64,000 nt of DNA from Marinobacter sp. SS5-14b. Its GTDB lineage: Bacteria > Pseudomonadota > Gammaproteobacteria > Pseudomonadales > Oleiphilaceae. The position numbers and the translations under genes are program-made. Positions 18,572 through 27,081 of the stretch are shown in pieces. The notes below the pieces were generated by a model that saw nothing but the letters and a program-made list of their open reading frames with translations, searched no databases and was not told the DNA's origin. Position 1 is the stretch's first letter. Each line of letters starts with the position of its first letter. The stretch spans positions 1 through 64,000 of the forward strand of contig NZ_JASSVM010000007.1 of NCBI RefSeq assembly GCF_030541005.1, read 5' to 3'.

Positions 18572-21500
18572 TCAGTCAATGATCTCGTGCCAGCCAACAC
18601 GCCTGGTGCCACTCAGTCCTGCACCAAAGTCCGTCAGGAATGGCGTTTTTCCGCCGCTGGTGTCCGGCGCCATCAGGATGTTATCGATGAACGCCAATCC
18701 CGTGATAATACCATCTCCGTAGAACACACCTGCCCAGCCCTGGTCATCCCCGTCCAGCTTGCCATCGTTGTTCACATCGATGATGGATTTACTGGAATCC
18801 GTGGAGCCGTCCAGTTGAAGCGCCGTCAGGTAGGAGCTACCGCCGCCACCACAGGGGTCACCGCCTACCGGTATGGTTGAGGCAAAGACCACATAGCTGC
18901 CGCGAACCGCCGGTGATTCGACCACTCGCTCACCCGAACTCGGCAAATCCACATACCAGCCAAAATCGGTTGCCCAATCGAGCTTTGCGCCGTCGGTTTT
19001 ACGAGCCGGCACCTGCACACCGTCAACAGTCACGGAGCCCGTGGTAACCGTGCGTTCGGCCAAGTCATCCCGGCTGAGGCCATTGTTGTTGGTATCCACC
19101 GCCGTACCTCGATCGCTGATACCGTAGAACGTCTGAGTAGCTGGCGTTGCCCCTGCCGCCGGAATATCGCCGGCATCCAGGTACTTACCTGTACCGAAGA
19201 ACACCAGCAAATTCGGATCGTTCAGGTCTGTCTTGAAGGTGTTTCTGGCAATGTCCGGCTGAGCTGTGATCGGCTGAATATTGCCAAGGCTATCTTTGGC
19301 AACGAACAGAGGCGCACCATTAGGATCAACATCCCATGCAGATTTGCCGCCAGTTAGATCGATTGCCCACAGGCGGCCTTCCAGATCACCCGCGTACACC
19401 CGGTCGGCGACACCATCACTGTTCGGGTCACCCGCAGCATCCACGTTATCCACAAGCCTTGCTGGAGAAAGACCACTACCACTGCCCAACTCAATAAATT
19501 TGTTGTCGGACGGATTTTCAATGTCGAGAACAAACAAACCATTTTTGCCACTCGGCGCGCCGTAACCATTGCTGAAGACAGCACTCCAACGGTAGTCGCC
19601 ATCCGCCCATTTCAACAGCGCAATCTGAACGGCCTCCGTCAGGTTGCCGAGGTTACTGTCTCCGGAAAACTCCCACATCACCGTAGAGCCTGCATTCGCG
19701 GCCGAAAACTGAGAGGGGTCTGTCACATCAAGAGCAAAGATACCTGGTTTAGCACCGCGGGAACCGCCAATCACGATCGAACGCCAGGCACCATCCACAT
19801 AAACGTCGGACGTGTTTAGCGGCAAATCGACATAACTCTGATAATCCACGTTTGGATCCGTCAGCGCACTCAGGCCTTTATTTGCGTCCGTCGAGTACAG
19901 GAAACTCGGAATGTATGCCAGGACTTCTTCACCGGTGCCTGCATCAAACCCATGCAGCATGCCATCATTGGCACCCACATAAACCGCTTTGGTACGGCTC
20001 TTCATGCTGGTTTTGAAGGCACTGTATGGGGCCGCACCAAACATGGTCTTATCCGGCCAGATGCGATTGGGTTCGCCCACGTATACCGGAGCTGAATTTA
20101 CGATGGCACCAAGACGGCTTTTACGATCCCGAAAGGTTACTCCTTCGGCACTCACAATCTCGTTACCCTGCAGAAAAGACAACCGAGCTTGACCAAGAGC
20201 ATCTACACCCCCGGCCTTCAAGTCATTTTTCTGAGTAGTCGTCAGGTTTGCCCAAGCAAACTCAACGCCACTTCCGTTATTAGTCAGTATCAAGCGAGGG
20301 TTTGCCTGCAGATCTCGAGCATTCAACTGAGTTGCCGCATCCCATATCTGACTGCTGACCACGCCATCCTTGTCGATAGCTTCAGCTCGCAGCGTTCCCG
20401 ACCATACCTGAGAGGTAAACTGGGCACTGAAAATGTATCCGCCACTCTTGAGCGAGGTAGTGTTGAAGCTTACGTTTGAGCCGCTACCAAGCTGCTGTTT
20501 GATCTTTCCGACAGCCCCTTTCAACGACTTTACAAGCAGCTCGGTAGACCTTGCATCGTAATATTCACCTTTGCCATTAACTGCCGCATGGTAGAGGTCG
20601 TCTATCTGAGCGGCATTGTCAGTCGAGCTCATGCTCACTGAACCCCAGGCAGGATTCGAGTCATGCGCATCCTGAACATCAAAATGCGTAATCCCGGCAT
20701 ACTTTTCACCCTGAAGGCCAAGGGCAACCGTGTAAGTATTCATGTGATATTCAGAGTTGCAATCCATCCAGGGCTTTTCCGCTCCAGTGCCGCAAGCCGG
20801 ATCCAGACGAACCTCGCCGCCAGGAATGACTCCGCCACTGGCGTTCCTCAGCCCCTGATTGTAGTAATAGGCAATATCTCCCAAGGTATCGGAATACTTT
20901 TTGTTTCCAAAAGGCGCAGCCGCATTCGCGTCAGCATTGTCGGCGGAAATTGAACTGGTATTGTGTTGGTTCGACAAACCATCCGTAAAAAGCAGCGTAA
21001 AGTTGCTGCGACACTCCAGGCTGCCTCTTACAGCCGTTTTTGCGTACTGTATGCCTGCATTTTGGAGACCCAGGCGGTTAGGTGTGCCCCCACCGCTCCA
21101 TTTTCCGTCATCAAACTGGCCATAATGGTCATCCAGAAAGTTCCCAATCTGGGAGTCAGAGTCGTAAATTTTGCCATCCATGTCCCTTCGGTTATTGATC
21201 CAGAAAACCCCAAGCCTCATGTTTTCAAGGCCTTGGACAGACTCGGCGATCGCCGCACGAATTGCCTGATGACGACGTCTGTAATAAGAAAACCAGTTTG
21301 CAAAGTTTTGCTGCTGATCTGCAAAGAAATCGTCCACACTACCTTCACCGCCGAGAGCCGCATAGACGTCGGTTTTGTTCAATCCGCCTGCATCCGCCAC
21401 CAACTCAAGCCGTTGAATACAAGCCCCGTCTGGCGCAAAGCCCATGTTACGAGTTGGGATCTGAACACCGCTTGAATCCTTGAACCGATAGGTTTTGTTC

Positions 21501-22291
21501 TCATTGCGCCAATCATCGTACTCGTTGGACGCCGGCTTCAAACATGAAAACAGTTTGGTTTCGCTAGCCAAAATCGGCTGTGGACTGTTTGCATAAGTGG
21601 TTTGCGTATCCCAATAACAGCCCCAAAAGCCACAAACTCTTACTTGGTCTTGTTTGTAACAATATCCGTTGTTGGTAATGCCGTCCCACTCCGAAGCACA
21701 AGCCTGATAGCTCGCACTGACATCAAACACTTCAGCGGTTTTATTTGGCACAAACACCGTCGCGGGAACATCATCGTTTCCTAAACCCAGCTCCCCCTTT
21801 TTCGTTAAATCGAATGAAAGGGTATTTGTAAGCCCAGGGTCCAGTTCAGCATTAGTGATGCTAGCATTGGTAAACGTGCGACTAGACGTTGAAGGCCAAG
21901 GAGAATAGTCGACGTTCGGATCGTAGTATTGAAGGTTATAACCCGGAGAGCGCAGATAATAATATCGCTTTTCGAAATTCCTAAAATTATTACTGACCAA
22001 CCGCTTACCTGTTTTGTATTGTCGGCCGTTTCCATAAGATCCCGACTCATCACCGGGATAGAAAATGTAGCCAGAGTCAACCGCACTGGCCACCCCAACT
22101 TCAGGCGCAATGACTTCATAATCCATACTTCCCGAATCGTCGACCACAAACATCAAGTTGTGATCAACCGCAGCATCGATAAACAAAGGCCGGTCAGTAA
22201 CGGAAGCGGACCAACCTGTAGCTGGCGCGGCAATAAACATTGCGACCAGGCAACTTTTTAATCCCTGGCGAAAAAACGGATTCATTTTCAT
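18572..22291 (-). CDS. pilY1: Pilus tip adhesin and surface-sensing protein PilY1
   Basis: PilY1 sits at the pilus tip, primes assembly with the minor pilins and signals surface contact. The 1239-residue product has a signal peptide, a VWA-like region with MIDAS DDSGSMD near residue 50, and a C-terminal beta-propeller. Calcium-loop sequences are visible (DTNNNGLSRDD and, near the end, DVNNDGKLDGDD). The start at 22291 places GGAG 7 bases upstream; ATG 22297 is too close to it. Many cysteines in the N-terminal third suggest disulfides. Confidence 0.94.
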   Translation of the reverse strand: MKMNPFFRQGLKSCLVAMFIAAPATGWSASVTDRPLFIDAAVDHNLMFVVDDSGSMDYEVIAPEVGVASAVDSGYIFYPGDESGSYGNGRQYKTGKRLVSNNFRNFEKRYYYLRSPGYNLQYYDPNVDYSPWPSTSSRTFTNASITNAELDPGLTNTLSFDLTKKGELGLGNDDVPATVFVPNKTAEVFDVSASYQACASEWDGITNNGYCYKQDQVRVCGFWGCYWDTQTTYANSPQPILASETKLFSCLKPASNEYDDWRNENKTYRFKDSSGVQIPTRNMGFAPDGACIQRLELVADAGGLNKTDVYAALGGEGSVDDFFADQQQNFANWFSYYRRRHQAIRAAIAESVQGLENMRLGVFWINNRRDMDGKIYDSDSQIGNFLDDHYGQFDDGKWSGGGTPNRLGLQNAGIQYAKTAVRGSLECRSNFTLLFTDGLSNQHNTSSISADNADANAAAPFGNKKYSDTLGDIAYYYNQGLRNASGGVIPGGEVRLDPACGTGAEKPWMDCNSEYHMNTYTVALGLQGEKYAGITHFDVQDAHDSNPAWGSVSMSSTDNAAQIDDLYHAAVNGKGEYYDARSTELLVKSLKGAVGKIKQQLGSGSNVSFNTTSLKSGGYIFSAQFTSQVWSGTLRAEAIDKDGVVSSQIWDAATQLNARDLQANPRLILTNNGSGVEFAWANLTTTQKNDLKAGGVDALGQARLSFLQGNEIVSAEGVTFRDRKSRLGAIVNSAPVYVGEPNRIWPDKTMFGAAPYSAFKTSMKSRTKAVYVGANDGMLHGFDAGTGEEVLAYIPSFLYSTDANKGLSALTDPNVDYQSYVDLPLNTSDVYVDGAWRSIVIGGSRGAKPGIFALDVTDPSQFSAANAGSTVMWEFSGDSNLGNLTEAVQIALLKWADGDYRWSAVFSNGYGAPSGKNGLFVLDIENPSDNKFIELGSGSGLSPARLVDNVDAAGDPNSDGVADRVYAGDLEGRLWAIDLTGGKSAWDVDPNGAPLFVAKDSLGNIQPITAQPDIARNTFKTDLNDPNLLVFFGTGKYLDAGDIPAAGATPATQTFYGISDRGTAVDTNNNGLSRDDLAERTVTTGSVTVDGVQVPARKTDGAKLDWATDFGWYVDLPSSGERVVESPAVRGSYVVFASTIPVGGDPCGGGGSSYLTALQLDGSTDSSKSIIDVNNDGKLDGDDQGWAGVFYGDGIITGLAFIDNILMAPDTSGGKTPFLTDFGAGLSGTRRVGWHEIID

Positions 22292-22323
22292 AGTCATTCT
22301 CCACGTGAATGGTCACGCAATAT

Positions 22324-22920
22324 TTACTGAGCCCGGATAATATATGCTTCTACCGCTCGGGCCGCCTGGCCCGACGCACCGCTGCTGAACGCAACCACCC
22401 GGTACACCTTGCCGTTGGAACCGGACACCTGAACACCGTCCCCGACACCACCGGCGCCCAAACCGAAGCCTGCGGATGGTGCACTGCCGGTTGCAGGCGT
22501 TGCCTTTATGAAGTACCTGGGTGCCTCTGCCAGCAAAGGCTGCCCGGAATTATCCTGAGGCATAGGCGCCGCACGAGTACCATTGCCATGACCACCTCCC
22601 GATGGCGCTACCCAGGTTTGTGGGTCCAGCACCGCGCTGGGGGGCAGAGTTGTTTCATCATACAGGCCATTAGACGCCTGGAAGGTTGGTACCGTACCAC
22701 CGCTTAGCTCAGTCTCGGCGGCTACAAGCGCTGCCTCAGCGCCTTCAAGGGCGATCTGCGCATCCCGTTGGGAAGACACCATTTTTTCCTGAGTCGTTGT
22801 TCCCTGCATGCTTGATAGCGCAAGCACCGTCAAAACCAGAAGAATAACCAGGCTCACCAGAAGCGCTGCACCTGACTGGGCATCGGGAGAGCTGGACAAT
22901 GTTTGCATGGGTCGCGTCAT
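22324..22920 (-). CDS. pilX: Type IV pilus assembly protein PilX
   Basis: The 198-residue minor pilin has the PilX N-terminal signature SGAALLVSLVILLVLTVLALSS followed by QEKMVSSQRD. The conserved Phe-Thr-Leu-Ile-Glu motif is replaced, as is usual for PilX/GspK-like proteins that lack Glu5. ATG 22920 follows GGAGGAG by 7 bases. It lies between pilW and pilY1 in the minor pilin operon and is expected in the tip complex. Confidence 0.9.
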   Translation of the reverse strand: MTRPMQTLSSSPDAQSGAALLVSLVILLVLTVLALSSMQGTTTQEKMVSSQRDAQIALEGAEAALVAAETELSGGTVPTFQASNGLYDETTLPPSAVLDPQTWVAPSGGGHGNGTRAAPMPQDNSGQPLLAEAPRYFIKATPATGSAPSAGFGLGAGGVGDGVQVSGSNGKVYRVVAFSSGASGQAARAVEAYIIRAQ

Positions 22921-22936
22921 TAACACTCTCCTCCGG

Positions 22937-24025
22937 TTACGGACCTGTATTCAGCAACCGATTGCGGACGCTGTAAGTTGAAGTATAAACACGGTAATAG
23001 TGACGGTCAGCTGCGGATGCAGGCGTCCAGTTATCGCCTCCACTGCAATCGGACCATGCCGGATAGCAAGCACTCTGCAGGCTGCCGGCAACATCATCTT
23101 CCGGGCTACGCACCAGCAGACTGACTTTGACCGCTTTCACATAGGTCACTGAGGTATCGTTAATCGTCGCAAGGTTGGCCGCTGTCAGGGTTTGCCAGTT
23201 ATTGATAATGTTATCGCCCTGAGGACCAGAACCCACCTGCACTTGCATATCGATCACGTCAGCAATAATTTCTTGGGTATTAGCGACGCCGGTACCACCA
23301 ATACCTTCAAAAACCATTGATCTTCGACCGGCGTTATCCTGAATGAAATAACGCTCAGAGAAGGGTACAAAAATATCCCCTGACGTGTAGGTATCAGGGA
23401 AGCAATTGGCAGAGCTGCTGCCGTTAGGGCAACCGCCGCCACTTTTGATGTTACCGGGTACGATGCTGTTACCTGTGTTGTGCTGAAGCTTGAGAGAGGT
23501 TTCGTTCACTCCAGACAATTGGAATACAACACCGTTGGCGCAATCTGTCAGCAGTACCACCCCGCCGGAGCCCAAAAGACCCGAGGGCAAAGAAGACACG
23601 TCAATTACTGCAGAAGATGCATTCATACCCGTCATGCTGATGCCCGGGCTACGAGCGCCCTTCAGCTCGATAGCCACGGTTCCAGCAGCCGCATCTGTTC
23701 CGTCTCCAATCGCAAATTGAATAGCTTCGGGACTGGAAAAATCGTGCAGGCCCGGGTCAAAGTTGGCGTGAGTCTCATCAAGAACACTGTCTACTTCCGC
23801 AAAGTTAAGGCAGCCCCAGTAGTCCGCATTTCGAATCGTTCGACCAAGAATATCCTGAGCCATCCTGCCGGACTCCTGCATCCTGCCAATTGACTCAGCC
23901 ATCCGGAAGGAGTCGCTGCTGCTGACGAACAATTGAGCAACCCCAAGCGTTAACAGCAAGCCCAAGGTTGACGCAATCAGAAGTTCAACCAGAGTGAGGC
24001 CAGATTGTTTGCCTATGGCAATCAT
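22937..24025 (-). CDS. pilW: Type IV pilus assembly protein PilW
   Basis: The 362-residue minor pilin has cleavage site QSG/LTLVELLIASTLGLLLT, with Glu5 present. A large C-terminal domain carries paired cysteines (the GGGCPNGSSSANCF and ACYPAWSDCSGG segments). Its ATG overlaps the pilV stop by ATGA, so the two are translationally coupled. It belongs to the tip priming complex with PilV, PilX, FimU and PilY1. Confidence 0.91.
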   Translation of the reverse strand: MIAIGKQSGLTLVELLIASTLGLLLTLGVAQLFVSSSDSFRMAESIGRMQESGRMAQDILGRTIRNADYWGCLNFAEVDSVLDETHANFDPGLHDFSSPEAIQFAIGDGTDAAAGTVAIELKGARSPGISMTGMNASSAVIDVSSLPSGLLGSGGVVLLTDCANGVVFQLSGVNETSLKLQHNTGNSIVPGNIKSGGGCPNGSSSANCFPDTYTSGDIFVPFSERYFIQDNAGRRSMVFEGIGGTGVANTQEIIADVIDMQVQVGSGPQGDNIINNWQTLTAANLATINDTSVTYVKAVKVSLLVRSPEDDVAGSLQSACYPAWSDCSGGDNWTPASAADRHYYRVYTSTYSVRNRLLNTGP

Positions 24026-24486
24026 TGTGCAAACCTCGTAATCAGTGTGTAACTGGAGCTGCCTTCACCTGCCGCGTTGTTGCCGCTGGCGTCGAGATAC
24101 ATCATTCGCTCAGGCCAGGTAATGGTCGTTGTGAACTCCCGGTTGGTCGCATCCCAGGCAGAAGTAAACGTCGAGCCCTGCAGCGTGTGGGACATTTCAT
24201 CGCACCACAGTTTGAATTCTCCCGATAGCGACCCGCAGGAAGCGGTATCTCCAGCCGACGCTACATAAGTCGTTGGATCGTTGACGGTTCGAGCCAGTTC
24301 ACTGAGTTCCTGGGCAAACAAGGTTGCCTGAGTCCGAAGTTCCGCGTTACTGATGTTCTGCAGCGATAGCAGTTGGAGCGCCGCGGCCCCAAGTAACCCG
24401 ATACCCAGAATCAATACTGCAATGAGCACCTCTATCAACGAGAATCCTCGTTGTGTGCTGCGAATGGGTGAGTGATACAGTGTCAC
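24022..24486 (-). CDS. pilV: Type IV pilus modification/minor pilin PilV
   Basis: PilV is a minor pilin with site QRG/FSLIEVLIAVLILGIGLLGAA. I take GTG 24486 as the start (154 residues) because AGGGAG lies about 7 bases upstream, just past the fimU stop. A TTG at 24507 would overlap fimU without a good ribosome site. The globular part holds a Cys pair (ASCGSL and LWCDEM). Second gene of the operon. Confidence 0.88.
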   Translation of the reverse strand: MTLYHSPIRSTQRGFSLIEVLIAVLILGIGLLGAAALQLLSLQNISNAELRTQATLFAQELSELARTVNDPTTYVASAGDTASCGSLSGEFKLWCDEMSHTLQGSTFTSAWDATNREFTTTITWPERMMYLDASGNNAAGEGSSSYTLITRFAQ

Positions 24487-24497
24487 GACAAGCTCCC

Positions 24498-25016
24498 TCA
24501 AGGACAAGTTGCGTTGGTGTTGTCATTGATGCGGATTTGCCCGCCCAGATTCACTTCGACATCCACGGCCGGCGTACCCGAGCGACCGCACAGCCGATAT
24601 ACAAACTGCTGATTCGCCATTCCGCGTCCATTGAAAACAAGGTCTGCCGCAGTGGCCGGCGTGGTCTGGCTCAAGGTAACGGATCCGGGCAAATCGTTGG
24701 TGGTTCTCAGAAGCTGTTCCGCATTGGCTGTTCCCGCCTTACAGGCTGCCAGTGAGGCGCGAACGCAAACCTCATAGCCTCTTGAGGTATCGCCGGTGTC
24801 CCGGGCGTATACGACAACACCATTGGCCCGACGAATCGCTTCAGCCCTGGCAAAATTAAGAAGCCCGGATATGTCGTTAGCCGTTGAGGCTCTCTGATTG
24901 CTATCAATCATCCGGCTGAAGTTCGGGACCGCGATAGCCGCCGTGATCCCCAGCAACACCATGACGATAAGCAACTCGATCAGAGTAAATCCGCGCTGAG
25001 TTGTGAACCTGCGCAT
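24498..25016 (-). CDS. fimU: Type IV pilus minor pilin FimU
   Basis: This 172-residue GspH/FimT-family pseudopilin has cleavage context [25 protein letters not shown], first gene of the minor pilin operon. The start at 25016 (MRRFTTQRG) has AGGGAG 7 bases upstream; longer in-frame starts at 25043 and 25112 run back into the ispH terminator. Cysteines in YEVCVRASLAACK probably pair. In Pseudomonas FimU connects the tip complex to the major pilin shaft. Confidence 0.9.
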   Translation of the reverse strand: MRRFTTQRGFTLIELLIVMVLLGITAAIAVPNFSRMIDSNQRASTANDISGLLNFARAEAIRRANGVVVYARDTGDTSRGYEVCVRASLAACKAGTANAEQLLRTTNDLPGSVTLSQTTPATAADLVFNGRGMANQQFVYRLCGRSGTPAVDVEVNLGGQIRINDNTNATCP

Positions 25017-25064
25017 GAACCAGCTCCCTGAATATTTTTTCATATTGGTAGAATACGAGAGTAC

Positions 25065-25098
25065 AAAAAAACCGCCAGTTGATGTCGACAAGTGGCGG
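25065..25098 (-). terminator. Intrinsic terminator after ispH
   Basis: Leftward, CCGCCA (25093-25098 complement) and TGGCGG (25072-25077 complement) close a 15-nt loop whose first bases can also pair, followed by seven T. It separates the ispH operon from the minor pilin operon on the same strand, so fimU must have its own promoter in the short interval 25017-25064. Confidence 0.85.
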
Positions 25099-25144
25099 CT
25101 TCTCTCAGACAAGTGGATTGCTGTGATGAAAAACTTGAACTACG

Positions 25145-26095
25145 TCAAACATTCACCACATCAATCCGCAGCTCTTTAGGCATTGAAAACACAATATTCT
25201 CTTCCCTGCCGGCGACTTCCTGTGGCTCCTGTCCACCCAACTCCTTCAAGCGATTAATCACATCCGCCACCAGCACTTCCGGGGCAGAAGCACCGGCAGT
25301 TACACCAACGGCGGTTTTACCTTCCAGCCACTGGGGGTCAATCTGGCCGGCTTCGTCGATCAGGTAAGCGGGGGTGCCCATGCGCTCGGCCAGCTCCCGC
25401 AGCCGGTTTGAGTTGGAGCTGTTGGGGGAGCCCACGACCAACATGATGTCGCAGTCGCCGGCCAGTTGTTTGACAGCATCCTGTCGGTTCTGGGTGGCGT
25501 AGCAGATGTCGTCTTTGCGGGGGCCTTCGATTTTCGGGAATTTGGCGCGCAGGGCGTCGATCACCCGGGCGGTGTCGTCCATGGAGAGGGTGGTCTGGGT
25601 GACGTAGGCCAGCTGGCTTGGGTCTTTCACTTCCAGCGTTTCTACGTCGGCCTCGTCTTCCACCAGGTAGATATCACCGCCGTTGCTGTGGTCGTACTGC
25701 CCCATGGTGCCTTCGACTTCGGGGTGACCATGGTGGCCGATGAGGATGCACTCTCGTCCGTCGCGGCTGTAGCGCATCACTTCCATGTGCACTTTAGTGA
25801 CCAGCGGGCAGGTGGCGTCGAAGACTTTCAGACCACGCTTGGCCGCTTCGTTCTGAACCGCCTGGGAAACACCGTGGGCGCTGAAGATCACCAGCTTGTC
25901 ATCCGGCACTTCGTCCAACTCGTCAACAAAGATCGCGCCGCGCTCCCGCAGGTTGCTGACCACGAACTTGTTGTGGACCACTTCGTGGCGCACGTAGATG
26001 GGCGCACCGAACACGTCCAGCGCGCGGTTTACGATTTCGATGGCGCGGTCTACGCCGGCACAAAAGCCACGGGGGTTAGCGAGTCGGATTTGCAT
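25145..26095 (-). CDS. ispH: 4-hydroxy-3-methylbut-2-enyl diphosphate reductase
   Basis: IspH (LytB) is the last enzyme of the MEP pathway, reducing HMBPP to IPP and DMAPP with an iron-sulfur cluster. The 316-residue product has the three cluster cysteines in [22 protein letters not shown] and [11 protein letters not shown], and the proton-relay TQTTLS segment. It follows fkpB with a 2-bp gap, as in many gammaproteobacteria. Confidence 0.97.
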   Translation of the reverse strand: MQIRLANPRGFCAGVDRAIEIVNRALDVFGAPIYVRHEVVHNKFVVSNLRERGAIFVDELDEVPDDKLVIFSAHGVSQAVQNEAAKRGLKVFDATCPLVTKVHMEVMRYSRDGRECILIGHHGHPEVEGTMGQYDHSNGGDIYLVEDEADVETLEVKDPSQLAYVTQTTLSMDDTARVIDALRAKFPKIEGPRKDDICYATQNRQDAVKQLAGDCDIMLVVGSPNSSNSNRLRELAERMGTPAYLIDEAGQIDPQWLEGKTAVGVTAGASAPEVLVADVINRLKELGGQEPQEVAGREENIVFSMPKELRIDVVNV

Positions 26096-26097
26096 AG

Positions 26098-26550
26098 TCA
26101 GTGAGTCGGCCCTGCTGGTTCCACATCAATTATCTGCACTTCAAAGCTCAGTGTATGCCCTGCAAGCGGGTGATTAAAGTCCACATCCACCTGGTCGCCT
26201 TCCACGCGTTTGATCACGCCGGGCAGCTCCTGCTGGCGGGCATCGGCAAAGGAGATGACAACGCCCTTCTCCAGGACCATATCGGCACTGAATTCGTGGC
26301 GTTTGAAGGTCTGGATGTTGCTGGGGTTGTGCTGACCGAAAGCTTTTTCTGGCAGCACTTCAAAGGTCTGGTGATCGCCGGCTTTCAGGCCAATGAGATA
26401 GGCCTCAAAGTTTTCAGGCAGATTTTCGTCACCGATTTCCAGTGTGGCCGGTTCTTTATCAAAGGTGGAGTCTACGGTTTCACCGTCTTCGAACTTCAGG
26501 GAAAAGTGAAGGGTTACCCGGGTGCCTTTTTCGATTGGCAGTTCTTTCAT
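26098..26550 (-). CDS. fkpB: FKBP-type peptidyl-prolyl isomerase (SlpA type)
   Basis: This 150-residue two-domain FKBP of the SlyD/SlpA class has the prolyl isomerase domain ([23 protein letters not shown]) interrupted by an IF chaperone insert (about residues 70-120, [12 protein letters not shown] to [12 protein letters not shown]). It lacks the metal-binding His/Cys tail of SlyD, which points to SlpA/FkpB. It lies between lspA and ispH, the classical position. Confidence 0.93.
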   Translation of the reverse strand: MKELPIEKGTRVTLHFSLKFEDGETVDSTFDKEPATLEIGDENLPENFEAYLIGLKAGDHQTFEVLPEKAFGQHNPSNIQTFKRHEFSADMVLEKGVVISFADARQQELPGVIKRVEGDQVDVDFNHPLAGHTLSFEVQIIDVEPAGPTH

Positions 26551-26559
26551 AGCAATCAG

Positions 26560-27081
26560 TTACTCCGGTTTTGCATCGCCGCCATCTTCAGCGGGTTTGC
26601 GGAATACGTCGAGAATCATCATGGCAGCGCCGAGGGTGATGGCGGTATCCGCCAGGTTAAACGCGGGGAAATGCCAGTCCTGCCAGTAAAAATGCAAGAA
26701 ATCCACCACGTAACCGTGCACCACCCGGTCGTATACATTGCCAATGGCGCCACCAAGAATGAGTACGATGGCGATGGCGCTCCAGGTTTCATGGGCTTTG
26801 AGTTTTCTAAGCCAGCCGATCAGCACCACACTGACCACCAGGGCGAGGGTGACGAAGAACCAACGCTGCCAGCCAGCGGCGTCTGCCAGAAAGCTGAACG
26901 CAGCGCCGGTGTTATGCAGCAGGGTCAAGTTGAAGCTGGGCAAAACCGGTACCGGGTTGCCGTAGGTGAGCATCGCGGTGGCCATGGCCTTGGTGCCAAG
27001 ATCAACAACGATCACCAGCACCGCCAGCCACAACCACTTCAGCTTGCTACCTTCCCTGCCCTCAGCCATAACCGCATCCAT
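26560..27081 (-). CDS. lspA: Lipoprotein signal peptidase
   Basis: LspA cleaves prolipoprotein signal peptides ahead of the lipidated Cys in the inner membrane. About 173 residues with four membrane helices. Conserved blocks are NTGAAFSFL and [19 protein letters not shown], with the catalytic aspartates in the latter. The start at 27081 overlaps the ileS stop as TGATG; ATG 27069 four codons on is an equally good alternative. The longer frame to 27138 is antisense-like extension into ileS. Confidence 0.94.
   Translation of the reverse strand: MDAVMAEGREGSKLKWLWLAVLVIVVDLGTKAMATAMLTYGNPVPVLPSFNLTLLHNTGAAFSFLADAAGWQRWFFVTLALVVSVVLIGWLRKLKAHETWSAIAIVLILGGAIGNVYDRVVHGYVVDFLHFYWQDWHFPAFNLADTAITLGAAMMILDVFRKPAEDGGDAKPE

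Noticed and set aside
25017..25064. Sigma-54 promoter for the minor pilin operon
   Set aside because: No TGGCAC-N5-TTGCA-like pair in the short region after the ispH terminator.
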